NCBI GenBank assembly: GCA_921293015.1
Contig: OV121098.1
Location: forward strand, 11,197,016 to 11,261,015
DNA from: Phorcus lineatus
Taxonomy: Eukaryota > Mollusca > Gastropoda > Trochida > Trochidae
Direction: 5' to 3'
Length of the DNA: 64,000 nucleotides
Shown piece after piece: positions 63,076 through 64,000 of the stretch. The number at the start of each line of letters is the position of its first letter. Position 1 is the stretch's first letter. The notes beneath the pieces were generated by a model that was not told where the DNA came from, ran no database searches, and worked only from the letters and a program-made list of their open reading frames with translations. Both the position numbers and the translations under genes were made by a program.

Positions 63076-64000
63076 AAGGTGATAAAATGTTATGAGCCTC
63101 ATGGTGGTGGTTTACCTGGAGAAAATCGAGGGTCCAAGGACCTCGACCTTTGGCCCTTCTTGGGCAAATGGGCTGATGGCCGCATGTCTGATGTGTCCAT
63201 AAAGACCTCATCATATTCTAGGTCCAAACATTTAAATTTATTGATAACCTCTACCACATTCCGCTGGCCTTTAGGAATGCGGTCTGATGTTTTCTGTTGG
63301 TTTTTTTTAAGATCTTTTGATTTAGAACTTGATTGTGTTTTAGTTTTTGTTGATGTTGATTGACTGCCTGTCACCTTGACAGGATCTGCAACAGAAAGAA
63401 GAGGAAATGTCATGGTACCTATTGTTGATGATGTAGAGCTGCGTAATGTGGTTTGAATAGGCGGATTTGACACCCATTGGCTGTCTGTTTGAGTTGATAC
63501 TGTACATTTGGAAACAGTTCCAGAGGAAACTATGGAGGAATATGAAGGCTTTTTCAGGCCCTCAAGAACCAGACATTCAGCTTCAGGGAAGAGAATGTTT
63601 TGTGTGTATTTAAGTTTGAGAATATGAGACTCCTGTTGCCACTTTGGATATTCCTTGAAGGAAGCCAAATGTTCTCCAGCACAGTTGGCACACTTGGGCG
63701 ACTCCTTGCAGTCATCAGAGTGGTCGTCATCCTCGGGCTTGCCGCACCGAGGACAGACACGCTCATCAGCCCTGCAGGAGTTGCTACCATGGCCAAACTT
63801 CTGGCAACGGTAACAACGGAGTGGGTTGGGAATGTAGAGTTCTGTTTTGAGTTTGTAGTAGCCTGCCTTGACAATTTTTCGAGCCTGTGGCAAAGAAAAA
63901 GTAAGAAGATAGGTGTGAGTTTTAATGATTTTCCCCTCCCTCCGGACAGTGAAAGACTTAACAGCCGTCACTGCCTGTTCCTTGAGGTGGAAAACGATCC
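63076..64000 (-). repeat. Second copy of the ORF1 block (tandem duplication, unit 1,481 bp)
   Basis: 63076-64000 equals 61595-62519 with one difference seen (G at 61733, T at 63214, changing Ser to Tyr). The copy runs off the window. The spacing means the unit is the 5'UTR plus ORF1 of the LINE. Confidence 0.95.
63099..63971 (-). CDS. LINE ORF1 C-terminal part with CCHC knuckles, copy 2
   Basis: Same 290-codon frame as 61618-62490 with one residue changed (DLEYDEVF instead of DLESDEVF). Downstream of it, instead of the endonuclease, comes the 5' end of copy 1, so this copy has no ORF2 attached. Confidence 0.85.
   Translation of the reverse strand: MTAVKSFTVRREGKIIKTHTYLLTFSLPQARKIVKAGYYKLKTELYIPNPLRCYRCQKFGHGSNSCRADERVCPRCGKPEDDDHSDDCKESPKCANCAGEHLASFKEYPKWQQESHILKLKYTQNILFPEAECLVLEGLKKPSYSSIVSSGTVSKCTVSTQTDSQWVSNPPIQTTLRSSTSSTIGTMTFPLLSVADPVKVTGSQSTSTKTKTQSSSKSKDLKKNQQKTSDRIPKGQRNVVEVINKFKCLDLEYDEVFMDTSDMRPSAHLPKKGQRSRSLDPRFSPGKPPP

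Overview
This is animal nuclear DNA, AT-rich and very gene-poor. Coding potential is almost entirely transposon-derived and broken. The parts I recognise are non-LTR LINEs, a Penelope-like element, DIRS, BEL/Pao and Gypsy/Mag-type retrotransposons, hAT and MULE transposases, CACTG and TTAA elements, and SINEs. One SINE has a 3' tail of the ATATAAGTGAAAT...GGCGTTAA type familiar from molluscs. The most likely source is a lophotrochozoan, probably a mollusc; this is an inference from repeat style, not from a marker gene.

Host gene. Three minus-strand exons at 54865-55067, 32314-32531 and 18146-18446 have good splice sites and matching intron phases (1 between A and B, 0 between B and C). They look like consecutive internal exons of one unrecognised, sequon-rich, probably extracellular protein. 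Its two visible introns (about 22.3 and 13.9 kb) are filled with mobile elements.

Layout. 1-1.9 kb: tail of a GIY-YIG (Penelope-like) ORF, a small C2H2 zinc-finger ORF, and a CRE + TATA + hammerhead ribozyme module. 1.9-16.6 kb: a 5'-truncated LINE (A) split by an 11.5-kb CACTG-ended DNA transposon (3959-15468, TSD TAG), which itself holds a long palindrome, a SINE-like insertion and a piggyBac-like element. 17.5-19.5 kb: two hAT-like non-autonomous elements around exon C. 19.7-25.8 kb: an inverted Penelope-like insertion with a 12-bp TSD, invaded by a palindromic element and by LINE B (18-bp TSD). 26.2-32.3 kb: an AGACGTCT-repeat element, a MULE transposase fragment with its end, a palindrome, a 145-bp satellite-bearing element and a SINE, then exon B. 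32.6-40.6 kb: a 6-bp-TSD MITE carrying a nested element, a MULE foldback element, a tRNA-type SINE, and a hAT transposase pseudogene with four nested insertions. 40.9-45.2 kb: a DIRS-like element on the minus strand. 45.3-51.3 kb: a BEL/Pao fragment split by a young Gypsy element with identical 199-bp LTRs. 52.1-53.8 kb: a TTAA element. 54.3-58.8 kb: MITEs, exon A, a solo LTR of 1.8 kb and several palindromes. 59.2-64 kb: a minus-strand I-type LINE with RNase H whose reverse transcriptase core is missing and whose 5'UTR-ORF1 block is duplicated.

Recurrent themes are long near-perfect palindromes with a CTCG/CGAG hinge, and TGACGTCA (CRE) octamers in transposon-derived non-coding DNA. Boundaries supported by target-site duplications (TSDs) are given where I could read them. 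Family assignments rest on motif recognition only.
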